Shown piece by piece: positions 48,506 to 58,378 of a stretch of 64,000 nt of DNA. The notes beneath the pieces were generated by a model. That model saw only the letters and a list, made by a program, of their open reading frames with translations, was not told where the DNA came from and did not search any database. The DNA is from Phoenix dactylifera. Taxonomy: Eukaryota > Streptophyta > Magnoliopsida > Arecales > Arecaceae. The position numbers and the translations under genes are program-made. Within the stretch, counting starts at the first letter, position 1, and every line of letters starts with the position of its first letter. Location of the stretch: assembly GCF_009389715.1 (NCBI RefSeq), contig NC_052400.1, positions 21,049,674-21,113,673 of the forward strand, in the 5' to 3' direction.

Positions 48506-48805
48506 TGATGCGGGATTTGCACCCCATCACCAGCATAGCCCCCGACCGATCCGAGCAGCGAAAGCGACTGCGTCACTTCCGAGGTATTGTCTGCTTTGGG
48601 GATGCCCGGCTGGCGCGGAGCTCGCGCAGGGGGCGCACCTGTCTGTAGGCGCGGAGCTCGCACGGGGGTCACCCGCCAACGCCCCTCACGGTTTTGTCCC
48701 ACAAAAAGACCCTCGAGAGGAAAAGCTTAAGCCTCCTCATTATAAGGCACAGACCTTTTCGCTACTCGGTCGATGTGGGACTAAATTCGAGAACCCCCCA
48801 CAACA
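48506..48805 (-). mobile_element. Solo LTR, TRIM-like, 300 bp
   Basis: Runs TGATGCGGGATTTG to CCCCACAACA on the plus strand, so TGTTGTGGGG to CCCGCATCA on the minus strand. Perfect CAACA direct repeats lie at 48501-48505 and 48806-48810. It contains TTTAGTCCCACATCG on the minus strand, the motif shared with the other small LTR elements in this window. GGCGCGGAGCTCGC occurs twice inside. It is much more GC-rich than its surroundings. Confidence 0.8.
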
Positions 48806-48810
48806 CAACA

Positions 48811-49700
48811 TTCTTATAAAATAAGTACATCCTAGCTAAAGTCAGTTAATTGGGACAAAATTTAGGCTTAAGTACGAGTTTCAAAGGTGGATTGAGATTT
48901 TATCAAAACAGAATGATTGACAGGAATACACCAAATCTGAGGTTAAACCGATCAATCAGACCATCATTAGATTAAACTATCTTATTATCTTTACGTTCTA
49001 ACGTAAGAAAGCGGGACACACCGCCTGATACCTGGACTCGGATGCTGACCGATGCTCCGTTTTCCTCCCCTCGATCCGCTGACGCCGGAAGCCGGAAGAA
49101 TCAAAGGGATCCTGATATCACCGTCCACCGAAAGCAGGGGGGGGAGCGTCGTGCTCGGTTACTCGAGACGACGGATGCTAGCGAAAAAGGGCAAAAGAAA
49201 AGTGGAGCGAGGCAGTTCCGTTGTCCATGTGACGGCAGGGACGTCAATCGGCGCGTCAAATCAGAGACGGCCTTGGCGACGCGTGGCGACGCTCCCGTGA
49301 CGGCTTCGGACCGCCCTGTCGGCCTAGCGGACTCGTGGGCCTGCTCTCTAGTCGACGGTCCACGTCACTGATGCCTCCCCCTTCCCCACCTTTTCCGCAT
49401 AACGGCCGCCTCTCCCTCCCTCTCTCTCTCTTCGTTAGCGCCGTTTAAAAAAGTTAACGGAGATCATCTTTCCCATCTGTACCACAAATGTCCGATGCCC
49501 CAGACTTCTACAACAACCACGACGAGGGTATTAATCTTACGTGGACGGCCAAGATCGATCCAGGCATCCGGGACAGTGGGATACGTTCACCGTCGTGATG
49601 TGACAGCACCGGCTGCCGGGATTCTCATAATGGGGCAGGTTCATCCGAGTGTTGAGGAAGGTTAGAGTTAAGAGCGGAGGACGGGATCCGATTCCTTCTC
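48811..49700. other. Intergenic region, GC-rich second half
   Basis: After AT-rich sequence, 49030-49440 is GC-rich and open in two overlapping plus frames (49042-49371, 49052-49300), but with no recognisable protein. It may be distal promoter DNA of the phosphatase gene. Confidence 0.4.
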
Positions 49701-49753
49701 CATGGAAATAAAAAAGGAAACGAAATATTGGTCACATGTGCTCAACAGTAAGC

Positions 49754-49759
49754 CACGTG
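49754..49759. promoter_or_regulatory. G-box/ABRE-like element upstream of the PP2C gene
   Basis: CACGTG in the context GCCACGTGTGCG, about 1.19 kb before the coding start. ACGTG cores of this type are bound by bZIP factors of the ABF/AREB group. ABA-induced expression is typical of clade A PP2C genes, so the site fits known regulation. Further ACGT cores occur near 49358 and 49538. Function is inferred. Confidence 0.45.
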
Positions 49760-50125
49760 TGCGCCATCCTGCTATGATTGGCGAGCGGAACTCGCAAAGC
49801 TGTGGGGCCCGCCCTATAAACGCATCCCGCCTGACACCGGCTCCATCTTTGGTCATTTCATCAGACGGCAGCGACGATGTTACCTCGCTGCCATCATCCA
49901 CGGCTGGAGACCATCAGGGCGCATCGGAGGACCGAGAGAGCGACACTTGGAATGCAAGCCTTTCGATCACGATAAAAGTCGAGGGCTTTCTCGTCATTAT
50001 GCTCGAAATTTAGTTTCCCTTTGCGGGAGAAGCGAAAAGAAAGTGGGAGAAATAGACCGGATCCCCGTCAACACCCGACACCTGGCACTCTTTCTTCTCC
50101 CCCCATCTTTCCCTCCCTCTCTCCT

Positions 50126-50126
50126 C

Positions 50127-50158
<32 letters not shown>
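50126..50158 (+). repeat. (CT)n tract in the PP2C promoter or leader
   Basis: About a dozen CT units in a pyrimidine-rich stretch. Such tracts are frequent at plant core promoters and leaders. No clear TATA box was located, so the transcription start is unknown. Confidence 0.7.
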
Positions 50159-50161
<3 letters not shown>

Positions 50162-50825
50162 CTTGTTCCTATTTTTGCTCTCCAGCTCTCCTTCCACGCT
50201 CAGCTCCTCACCAGAAGAGGAAGCAAAAGAGCATTCCATTTTATCTCTCCACTCTACCTCGAGTGGAGTTTGCTTGCTTTCTCCCGGTTGTTGTTTCTAC
50301 TGCAAGAGAGAAACACGAACGATCGCTGCTTCTTTTGCTCTCCCTATTTGGAGGTGATAAGATGTGAGACGGGAGGGATGGTGGAAGAGAGAAGGGAGGG
50401 GGAGGAGAAGTCTGCAATCTAGAAGATTATTTTAGATTTCTAGAGGCTGACATGGGTTACTTCAGATCCAGGGAAGCCATGTCTGAAAAGCCACCCTCCC
50501 ATATTTAAGTTGGTCTTCTTCTGCTCTTTCTCCCCCTCCTTATTCCTGTGCTCGAGGATAAGGAGTCGATCGTTTTCTTACCCCCTTACCTTTTTTTTTT
50601 CTTTTTTTTTTTCGTGTTAATTTTTATAATAGAATTTGGCGAAGCGGTGGTATTCATCGTGTTACATCAGCCTCCCCTTCCTTTTTTGTTTTTGGCCCCC
50701 TTTTTTCCCATCATTTAAGGGAGATTCGTGGAAAAGGGGCGGTAGTCGGATCTGGGGAGCCCTATGAGTTGGGTTTGGAGGCCAGTTTGTAGTGATGAGG
50801 AGGCGGAAGAAGCGATGCTTGAGCA

Positions 50826-50981
50826 ATGACAGGTGATGTGATTCTTGGGGTGGGGTGCTGCTGCTGCTGCTGCTACCAGTTTTGCTGTTCTTGTTGTTGT
50901 TGTTGTTGTTTCAACCACGACGACGCCACAGGAAGAGGAGGCGATGGGGGAGATGGCTCCGGTGATTGCTTTGCCAATTAG
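50826..50981 (+). CDS. Upstream ORF with poly-cysteine runs, overlapping the PP2C start
   Basis: ATG at 50826 opens a 51-codon frame ending TAG at 50979-50981, so it overlaps the main start at 50944 by 38 nt in another frame. The (TGC)n and (TGT)n repeats encode six consecutive Cys, then six more shortly after. Both start contexts have G at -3; the main one also has G at +4. If the leader includes this ATG, ribosomes that translate it would pass the main start, lowering phosphatase output unless scanning is leaky. Whether the peptide is made or has its own activity is unknown. Transcript extent is assumed. Confidence 0.55.
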   Translation: MTGDVILGVGCCCCCCYQFCCSCCCCCCFNHDDATGRGGDGGDGSGDCFAN

Positions 50982-53900
50982 CATGTGCGATCCAGTCCAC
51001 GACAACCGCCCAATGGAGATCAATCGCCTCAAGCTGATGACTGATGCTGCGAGCATGTTGTCTGATCCGATAGAATCGGAGGATGCTGAGGCTGTGACTG
51101 TGGAGGAAGGAGGCGACGGCGACAATCTGGAGGTCCGGACGCTGCCTGGAAGCGATGAGGAAGATTCGATGTCCGTGGGGCCGGAGCAGTCGGCTGAGAG
51201 CTCCAGTTCGGTAATCATCGATATCGGCGGCATTGCGAGCACGTCGGAAGAATTCTCAGCTTTGGATGCAGCTGATAGGACTGCTGTAGTGGGCTCTTGT
51301 GACATGGTGAAGAGCGTCGCTTCCGGTGTGGAGATCATTACCGGAGAACTGGGTACGAGTTTGGTGGCCGAAGGCGGTGCTGATTCCGATCCGAAAGTAG
51401 CAGCCCCCCTTGCTGACCCGGCGATTCAGGGTAGTCGTGCGGCTGGGAGTAGTGGGTGCGGCGTTTTGCTACGGAATTATGTGTCCCTTTGGGGTTGCAT
51501 GTCTATTTGTGGAAGAAGGCCAGAGATGGAGGATGCTGTAGTGGCTCTGCCGATGTTTTGTGAAATTCCGGTCCGGATGCTAGCTGGTGATTGCTTGGCG
51601 GACAGCATGAGTCAAAGTTTGAGTCGCTTGCCTGCCCATTTCTTTGGAGTCTATGATGGCCATGGCGGTGCTCAGGTACCATTCCTTTATTTCCATGTCC
51701 GGCGATGCTTTCTGTTCATGTAGGTTATGTGATTTTACTCAATCAGGACTCGCTCGTTCCAGGTCGCTAATTACTGTCGGGAGCGCATCCATGTAGCATT
51801 GATAGAAGAGATTGGAAACTTAAACAGGTGTCCTGGAGACAGCAGCGGGGATGATTGGAAGAAGCAATGGGAAATGGCTTTCGCCAATTGTTTTGGGAAG
51901 GTTGATGATGAGGTTGGAGGGAAGGGTAGAAGAGTTGTTGGAAGCACGTTTGGTGCCTCTCAGGAGGGATCGAGCTCCAGCCTTTCCTCTTCTTTGCCAT
52001 CAGAAGCCATTGCCCCTGAGACTGTTGGATCTACTGCTGTGGTAGCTGTTATTTGTTCGTCTCACATTGTCATCGCAAACTGCGGGGATTCGAGGGCGGT
52101 ACTTTGTCGTGGCAAAGAACCGATGGCTCTATCTGTGGATCATAAGGTAAGGCCTGTGTTTCTTCCCCCCCAGTTAATCTGCATCTTGTTCCACTTTGGA
52201 TGCAAATGAGTATCTGAGAAGAAACCAATATCCCCTTCTGTGTTCCAGCCAAACAGAGACGATGAATATGCCAGGATTGAAGCATCTGGAGGAAAGGTTA
52301 TCCAGTGGAACGGATACCGTGTGTTTGGTGTTCTTGCCATGTCAAGGTCAATTGGTATGTTTCCTCTGTCCTTGGAAGGGAAAAAGGTTCGATGGGTAAA
52401 AAATAGAATTGATAGTGCATGTAAAATGCTAGCTTTGCTTGCTTAATGTCTATTTATTAGATGCACTCGATATTCGTATCCATCTGGCTCACCATTATGA
52501 GATCTGAGCATGGCAACGTTTGTTCAATCAGCTTGCAGTTGCTGCTAGGGAAAATTTTCAGACTTTATCATACAATTGTAGACCATGTAACCCTGGTCAT
52601 CTTTCTTGTTGTGGATGTAGGTGCTACAGATTAATGTCTAACATAGCTGATTAAAATAATTAAGAAATTTAAAGAAGACAGCCTAGATTGTTTTGGTTAG
52701 GCCCCCCAGGTTTAGTTGGTCGCCCATCACTTGAAGTATTTGCTGTGTCAGTTTGACTGATTATAATCCACATATCTTTCTAGTTGGCGCCCAAAAACCT
52801 TAAAAAGATGCAGCTAACAAGTTCCACTTAACTGTTTACTTCAAACTGGGTGTTAATTATTTATTAGAGTTGTTCATTGCATTATTTACTTGATTTGTTT
52901 AACATGTTTTGGATGAGAAATAAATACTACATGTCATGAAAAGGTTGTTCTTCCCCTAATTGTCCTTAAATTTCTTCTTATTTGAGCATTCATTTATGCT
53001 CCCACCTCCTGCCTTAAAATTACCTGGTCCACTAGCCACCCACCGTCTCCACATTAAAGAACACAGAGTAGGTAGTTGCTGTCACACGAGCCGTTACCAA
53101 TTTTTGAGAAGAAGGATTGCTGAAGTGATGAGCTTAAGTTTTTTTAGCTATTATTCTAGAGAAGGTTGGAGTAATATCTTCTAAGAAACGATCATGCTAG
53201 GAGCGAAATAAGTTGTTTCGAAAAACTATGAAAGAACATCATTGAGCTGATAGTTGATGCCCTCATGCACTAATCTTTTAGGTTGATCTGACTTCGTGTT
53301 GAAAGATTTAATAATGTGCTGTTCATTTCTCTAGTGGTGCTTGCTCATAATATAAGAGAATCTCGTTGGAATTCACATGCATGAACTAAAAAGTAATTGT
53401 CTCAATGTGGTTTAAGTTCTTTTTCCTATTGAATATCTTTGAACAATTGCTGTTATAGCATGGCCTCAGAGATGTTCGTGAAAATACTTTTGCAACTAGA
53501 AGATCTTCTCAAGTTGTACTGTTCAATTGCACAAATTGTGAGGACCCATGCGGGCGTGTGTTTAGTCTCATATTGGTTATTCGCCGAGGAGATCTTGGAT
53601 ACTTATACAGGACTAAGGAACCAAATAATACATTCTGGCTAGCCATTTTGGGTGAGGTTCTGGGTTGTTACAAATGGTATCGGAGCAAACTCGGCCTATA
53701 GCCTATGTGGACTAGGGGGCACTGCAGCATGGGTTAATGGAGGCTGACCACGAGCCTATCGTGGTGCATGTGATTAAATTTGAATAGATTTGAGCCCTTA
53801 ATCTGACGAGTATATCAGGGCTTAAATAGGGGGAGTATGTGAGGAACCATGCAGACGTATGTTCAGTCCCACATCGGTTATTCGCTGTGGAGATCTTGGG

Positions 53901-56193
53901 TACTTACAGGATTAAGAAATCCAAATAATACCTTCCGGCTAGCTATTGTGGGTGAGGTCCTAGTTTGTTACACAAATGATTTTTTTTCCTTTAGGTTGGA
54001 TTTGACTTGTATGCATCAAATCTTAAAGTTAAGAATAATAGTCCTTACTACAAAAGTGGTATAATAGGGGCTAATGACAACTCCACTTTCTTTCAAAATA
54101 GTGATTCTACTCCTCTCTAGAATGGATCAATGTAACTTCTTCAAAAGAAAAATAGGAACACAAGGGCGACATTGCCTACTTTTATTTTTCGGGGGGAGAG
54201 AGAGAGAGAGAGAGAGACCCACCTGCACTTTAATTACCTAGGCAAATGTCAGAGGCGGGATGCTAAAACTCTACATGAAGGACGCAATTTATTTTGTAGA
54301 TATCTATTGCTCATACTGAGTGGTGTGCAATGTGTGCCAAAGAAGCTGCAAATCAGATCCCCTGAACCTTACGAATTGTGTCTATCTAGGCTCAAGTAGC
54401 ATGATTCAGAGGGGCTGTTAGGTCTGATTGAAACCAAACCTTCCAGCCCAACCCGCTTGCATGCTATGTTAATAATATATTATAAAAAATATTGATAGGA
54501 TTTGGGTTTGATTCATACCTTGGATGCTAATTTCAGATGGTCCAGACTCCTGGTCCTTCGCTTCTTCTTGGAGAAGCAAGACCCCAGCCTCTTGCTTCTC
54601 CTAGTCCTATGTTGACATGCTCTCGTGTAGGGGAACTGATGTTTTTTCACATGCCAAACTTGCATTATTTTTTGGTTCTAGATACAATTTTTGAGAAGTT
54701 TTTTCTTCTCCTATCATACCATGAGTACTAAACTTTTCTCTTGTTTTTTAACATGGCAAGTTGTGATTCCTTTTCACAAATGAACTCTTGGTCCTCTCAA
54801 GTCCACATAGACATTTGGTTACATGTATTTGGAAATTTTGAAGGCGCATAATGAGGGATATGCATGCATTTACATTTTTTCAGCCTGGCATTGACAACCA
54901 ACTTGAATCGCAAGGTAGAGTAGTTGATATAAATTTGTACAAACGTTTTTAATGCTGATATCTCATTCATCTCAATGGGTGGCCAATACCAAATAAGCCA
55001 AAATATTGGTTTATTTCGAATGGGATGGAGCATTGAAATAAATGGCAACCTCCCACGGCTAGTTGGATCTTATATGGTGCATACCCATTGCTTTTATGCA
55101 GGTTGTGGGGCCCTGATACCATTTGATTTGAGAAGCAAATACAATAGCAATTTATTATGCTCTATCTCACCAGGTTATATATCTGAATAGATTCCATTAT
55201 AACTGATTTGGATCCAGAGTAAGATGTTGTTCTATGAGGTGCAAGTATGGTTTGCCATGTAGTAATCCTATTATTCATGGTACATATACAGATTCTACAA
55301 AATAAGATGGACATGCTTGAGTGAGGCTAATGTAGATTTTCTGATTATCTACATGTATTTGTATACAATGATTAAATGAGAGGTGTTATGCAACCAGAAA
55401 AATCATGGTGCGTGACACCTTTTATTCAAGTGTTCTACTTGAGCATGTCTACTGAACACATTGACTAGTCGAGTTTCAGCAATATTGGGATTTTAACTGT
55501 AAGTTCTGGCACACAAATTAAATTGTGTTTTGGATGAGTAGGATCTCTGTTGGCTATTGGAGAATTTGGTATTCATGTAATCTGCATTGCCAACAATATA
55601 ATACATATATATCGAGCATGTTTCATATATGTCATGACTGTAGGTCATAGATTCAAGATGCATGTATCATGTAACATATATTTGTACAAGCTGTTTTATT
55701 GATTGAGGTGAAGCATCTTAATGAGTTGATTATCATCAAAGCGGTATCATGATCCTTTGATTCATCCTTTTCTAATAATATAGATAAGGACATGATCAAA
55801 TGGTGCTCTTTAGACTCGGTAATGTATATTGGTGGTCGACGTGCAGGGGACAGATACTTGAAACCATGGATCATTCCAGAACCAGAAGTCACAATTGTAC
55901 CACGCGTGAGAGAAGATGAATGCCTCATTTTAGCCAGTGATGGCTTATGGGATGTCATGTCAAACGAAGAGGTTTGTGATGCTGCCCGCAGACGGATTCT
56001 TCTCTGGCACAAAAAGAATGCTGGTGCAGCCTCTTCCGCGCAAAGAGGCGAAGGAGCTGATCCTGCAGCTCAATCAGCTGCCGAGTACCTTGCAAAACTT
56101 GCTCTCCAAAAGGGCAGCAAGGATAACATCACCATTATTGTTGTTGACCTGAAAGCCCAAAGGAAGTTCAAGAGCAAAACTTCAGCAGGTTAA
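50944..56193 (+). CDS. HAB1: Clade A protein phosphatase 2C, HAB1-like ABA co-receptor
   Basis: Mg/Mn-dependent Ser/Thr phosphatase that keeps SnRK2 kinases off and is inhibited by ABA-bound PYR/PYL/RCAR receptors. Coding exons 50944-51675, 51763-52146, 52249-52354 and 55847-56193 give 1569 nt, 522 residues plus stop; HAB1 proteins are about 510. Residues 1-180 are a variable acidic N terminus. The catalytic domain has RPEMEDA, the metal-binding VYDGHGG spanning the exon 1/2 region, [18 protein letters not shown], Trp392 in [26 protein letters not shown] (the position of the receptor-contacting Trp lock), [16 protein letters not shown], and [14 protein letters not shown]. The ATG at 50944 is the first in frame after a stop at 50839. 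An overlapping upstream ORF, a distal ABRE-like site, and a 3.5-kb intron 3 carrying a TRIM are notable. Subgroup assignment (HAB rather than ABI) rests on recall of the N-terminal APVIA start and the length. Confidence 0.93.
52355..55846 (+). other. Intron 3 of the PP2C gene
   Basis: 3.5-kb intron splitting the Gly codon of SRSIGDRYL. Reading through from exon 3 gives about 30 extra residues and a stop ending at 52446. A 436-bp TRIM lies inside (53537-53972), and a (GA)n run is at 54195-54216. The other sequence is AT-rich without a gene. Confidence 0.85.
53537..53972 (+). mobile_element. Complete TRIM retrotransposon in PP2C intron 3
   Basis: Two short LTRs, 53537-53672 (136 bp) and 53838-53972 (135 bp), both start TGTGAGGA and end GTTACA. 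They are flanked by perfect CAAAT target repeats (53532-53536, 53973-53977). Two nt after the first LTR is TGGTATCGGAGC (53675-53686), one mismatch from the initiator tRNA-Met primer site TGGTATCAGAGC. A purine tract AGGGGGAG lies just before the second LTR. The interior is only 165 bp and non-coding. The LTRs contain the GTCTCATATTGG/GTCCCACATCGG pair, the conserved TRIM motif. LTR divergence is clearly greater than in the 19.5-kb element, so this insertion is older. Confidence 0.93.
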
Positions 56194-58378
56194 TCAGCTG
56201 TCATTTTATTATTAGATGAGTAAAAAAACCCTAAGATATAGCTTCAGTTTAGTCTCTTAATGCCATTGATACATAAGCCCGTCTTTTTTTCTTTTTTTCT
56301 TTTTAAATTTGGGATGTAAGGGCTGTATGAGAAATTATAGGCTGTGTATGTTACTATAGGATGCTAAAGATAGGTTTATTTACTATTTCCAGTCCGATAA
56401 TCTTGTAATTTTCTTTCACCTGGGCAATGTACTAGCAATGTAAATTCAAGCTATTCTGGGCTCCTCTTCTTGTTTGTATTTGCATTTTCCTCCAAGCTTC
56501 GTGGCTGTGTGTGGAAAAAATTAAGATTAGATCTCTTTCTTCCCTTCCCACATCTCAGTTTGATGATTACATTTAAGGTCGGCATCTTTGAATGATCGAT
56601 CCTGATAATGTCTGCATCTCCGTTTATTGTCTGTTATTTTCCAGAATTTGTTTCTGATTTGCTGTGTGAAGTACCATATTCACCACTTTAAGATACGCGA
56701 GTTGCTTCCCGATAATGTCTCTGCAGCTGATGATTCTCTGAACGGTGTGCCTTCATTCGAATGGCTATATTAATTACGCAGTCATGCTTCTTCTATTAGG
56801 AACCTATCAGTAATTTTTGCAGGCCATAAATTATGCTCCTAAGCTGGAGAATTTTGAGTCCACATGTAGCTAATTCAGATTTAAGCAAACAGGGCTCTTA
56901 TAAACAATTCATCGCAGTACAACGCACATCCATCCTGACGATTTATACGAAGCTCATAATTGTGCACTTTTATATATTTAATGTTCCAGATAGGGACCTA
57001 TGAATAATTCTAACGCGTAAAACAGAGTCACCAGGCTTAGTTAAGAAGCTTTGGACTCTGACGCCTTTGCAAGTATTTTATGGTTCAAACGGAGACTTGG
57101 GACTCTCCCCTCCATTTCTCCTTGATCTTATTCTTCTCGAATCCCTATCTCTGTTCCATGATTTCCATCTTGTGGAAGCCAGTTATTCCTCTCCCTCTAA
57201 TCCTCTCCAGTTGGATTTCTCTAAAAGTACATAGATATTTAATTGAAGAAATAGCGCACTGGTGAAAGAGTTCGGATTTTCTTTTTCACAGATTACACAA
57301 TCACGTTTCAATCCCTAGCGATTGTTTTGCAACAGCTGGGTTTTTAAAGACGATGTAATCACGGACTGTCGGAGTGATTATTATGGAATAATTATTTCTG
57401 CTCTTACGAATTGGTTGTTTATGACTTCGTTGTTAGTTTGGTTCTCTAGCATAATCTATATGAAATCTGAAGTTCTCAAAGATCATCATCATATAATGGC
57501 TATGATAATCAGATCATGACTAAAGATTCTCCGAACTGTTAAGAGGAAATAAATTTTACCATGCTACTTCGCAATCGGGCTTGCAGCATACTATTCTATC
57601 GAGAAAAAAAAAATTAAAAAAAAAGAAATTGCAGCATGCTAGATAGCAAATCAGGCAAAAATCATAGGCAACAACTCCGGATGAGTTGATGATCCACCGA
57701 AAAAGAATTTTCTGAGATATTATCTGGTGATCGTTCACGATGCAAGTGATGTCGGATTTACTATCCTCGTGCCAAAAAGAAATAAGAAAAGAAAATTACT
57801 GGGGCAGCATCAAAGTTTTACATTACCAAGCATTGTTCTTTTCCCTACTTCAGGAGAGGCCGCGGAGTTGAAGAGATTGCACCATCATAAGAGCATTACA
57901 GGCAAGCAGCTTTCCTAACTGATCAGTACTGAAATGCATGGTAGGAAGATAATCATAGCCGACACGAGAAAAAGCTTGGATGATTCCTCTTGGGATTATC
58001 CCGAACATATGCAAGTTTGTTTTCCAATGCAATTACCCTCTCCTTCATCAATGGGAGAGTTTAAAGTCACGAAAATTAGTAGGTAAAATAGCTGTATGAT
58101 TTTGCACAAGATATTAGAGTGAACAGGTATTGTTTACCAATTAATTGCGAATTTTCATCAACTTAATGTTCTACTATACAAATAAATTTGTCATAGTGTT
58201 ACAAGATAAAGCAGAGGAGAGCAATTTTGAAGATTAGAACCATTCATCATCATGCTTCCCTCGCTGAGCTTGCTACATGAAGGTTCATATAATATTCCCT
58301 GGCTGTCAGCTTTACCGTATGCCGCAAAGGCACCGGTTGAGAGGACTCAAGCTGAACGTGTAACATGAAAGACCTGAA
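56194..58378. other. Convergent intergenic region between PP2C and L18a-like genes
   Basis: Contains the 3' UTRs of two convergent genes and AT-rich spacer. No additional gene or element is recognised. Confidence 0.6.

Noticed and set aside
50845..50943. In-frame extension of PP2C upstream of 50944
   Set aside because: There is no ATG between the upstream stop at 50839 and 50944, and the extension is triplet-repeat Ala/Val sequence.
50715..51338. 207-codon minus-strand frame opposite PP2C exon 1
   Set aside because: It is a shadow of the real coding exon. The plus strand has clear PP2C sequence continuing through spliced exons.
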